Source: Acidobacteriota bacterium (GTDB lineage Bacteria > Acidobacteriota > Terriglobia > Versatilivoradales > Versatilivoraceae). Taken from it: a stretch of 9,436 nt of DNA. The position numbers were made by a program, and so were the translations under genes. Below the pieces are notes generated by a model, which saw only the letters and a list, made by a program, of their open reading frames with translations, was not told the DNA's origin and searched no databases. The DNA lies in NCBI GenBank assembly GCA_028875135.1, contig JAPPFQ010000735.1, forward strand, positions 1 through 9,436, read 5' to 3'. Every line of letters begins with the position of its first letter. The stretch's first letter is position 1. Below are positions 9,255 to 9,436 of the stretch, piece after piece.

Positions 9255-9266
9255 TTCTATATAGAA
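9255..9266. repeat. 12-bp AT-rich perfect palindrome TTCTATATAGAA
   Basis: A perfect two-fold symmetric site standing 4 bp after a strong GC hairpin. It could be a protein-binding site, a relic of a mobile element end, or chance; no adjacent gene helps to decide. Confidence 0.5.
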
Positions 9267-9302
9267 AAGCACGTTTCCTCTTGCAGTGTTGTGGGTTTGG
9301 GG

Positions 9303-9378
9303 AGAGCTGCGAATGCTGCGGTTGACGTGGGTTACCCGGCAAGACACCGCCTACGGGCCATCCTTATAGAGCTGCGAA
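9303..9378 (+). repeat. 11-bp direct repeats AGAGCTGCGAA
   Basis: Identical 11-mers lie at 9303-9313 and 9368-9378. The second opens a GCTGC-GAA-GCAGC hairpin (9371-9383), which precedes the hairpin at 9395-9416, so the right-hand end looks like a two-hairpin repeat unit and 9303-9340 like a decayed copy of it. Confidence 0.6.
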
Positions 9379-9394
9379 GCAGCGGCTCAGGGTA

Positions 9395-9416
9395 GCCCCG
9401 GGTGTCAACCCGGGGT
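9395..9416. repeat. Strong hairpin with GTCA loop
   Basis: CCCCGGGT (9396-9403), GTCA loop, ACCCGGGG (9408-9415) form a perfect 8-bp stem, extended by a G-T pair (9395/9416). Stem sequence and size parallel 9229-9250, but the loops differ, as in a REP-like family with compensating changes. Confidence 0.85.
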
Positions 9417-9436
9417 CGTATGGGTTCCGCGCCAAC

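Larger units (their letters stand above)
8956..9436. other. Non-coding stretch dense in short palindromes and repeats
   Basis: No credible gene lies here. The only long frame (9129-9395, plus) crosses the hairpins and has a low-complexity translation unlike any protein I recognise. The stretch holds a 35-bp direct repeat, a third partial copy, several hairpins and an AT-rich palindrome, listed separately. It resembles REP/BIME-type intergenic DNA and continues past the right edge. Confidence 0.65.

Noticed and set aside
9129..9395. 88-codon plus-strand frame in the repeat region
   Set aside because: It is composed of the hairpin repeats and has no ribosome binding site or motif; treated as non-coding.

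Overview
The window looks like chromosomal DNA of a GC-rich environmental bacterium of the Planctomycetota / Verrucomicrobiota / Acidobacteriota kind. The main reason is an adjacent pair of genes for a cytochrome c-type PSCyt1-DUF1549-DUF1553 (PSD1) protein and a Tat-exported DUF1501 protein, which is a hallmark gene pair of those phyla. A conserved Tat-exported family of unknown function and intergenic palindromic repeats fit the same picture. The phylum is inferred from gene content; no rRNA or marker gene is present.

Layout. Positions 2-160 hold the 3' end of a plus-strand heptad-repeat (coiled-coil-like) gene built from a 21-bp minisatellite. A short gap with a 10-bp-phased CACGAAG repeat follows. 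Positions 246-4339 are a minus-strand two-gene unit, read from right to left: PSD1 haem-binding protein (Sec signal), then DUF1501 protein (Tat signal, strong ribosome binding site). A divergent intergenic region (4340-4612) carries a second CACGAAG repeat array. Positions 4613-8056 are a tight plus-strand three-gene unit: a beta-lactamase-fold serine hydrolase, a Tat-exported conserved protein of unknown function (4-bp ATGA overlap), and an SMP-30/gluconolactonase-like beta-propeller (1-bp gap). A minus-strand COG3618-type amidohydrolase (8067-8888) converges on it with only 10 bp between the stop codons, and has its own recognisable promoter and ribosome binding site. The last ~500 bp are non-coding and dense in REP-like hairpins and short direct repeats.

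How the genes may work together (inference). The minus-strand pair is probably an exported redox/hydrolytic module; both proteins leave the cytoplasm, by different routes. The plus-strand unit plus the convergent gene brings together three hydrolase-type folds (serine esterase/beta-lactamase, lactonase-type propeller, lactonase-type TIM barrel) and one unknown exported protein, suggesting breakdown of an ester, lactone or sugar-acid substrate. No substrate can be read from the sequence.

I found no CRISPR array, tRNA, rRNA, intact mobile element or phage gene. The points most worth following are the SMP-30-like protein whose usual metal ligands all appear substituted, the unknown Tat protein inside a translationally coupled operon, and the two families of intergenic repeats.
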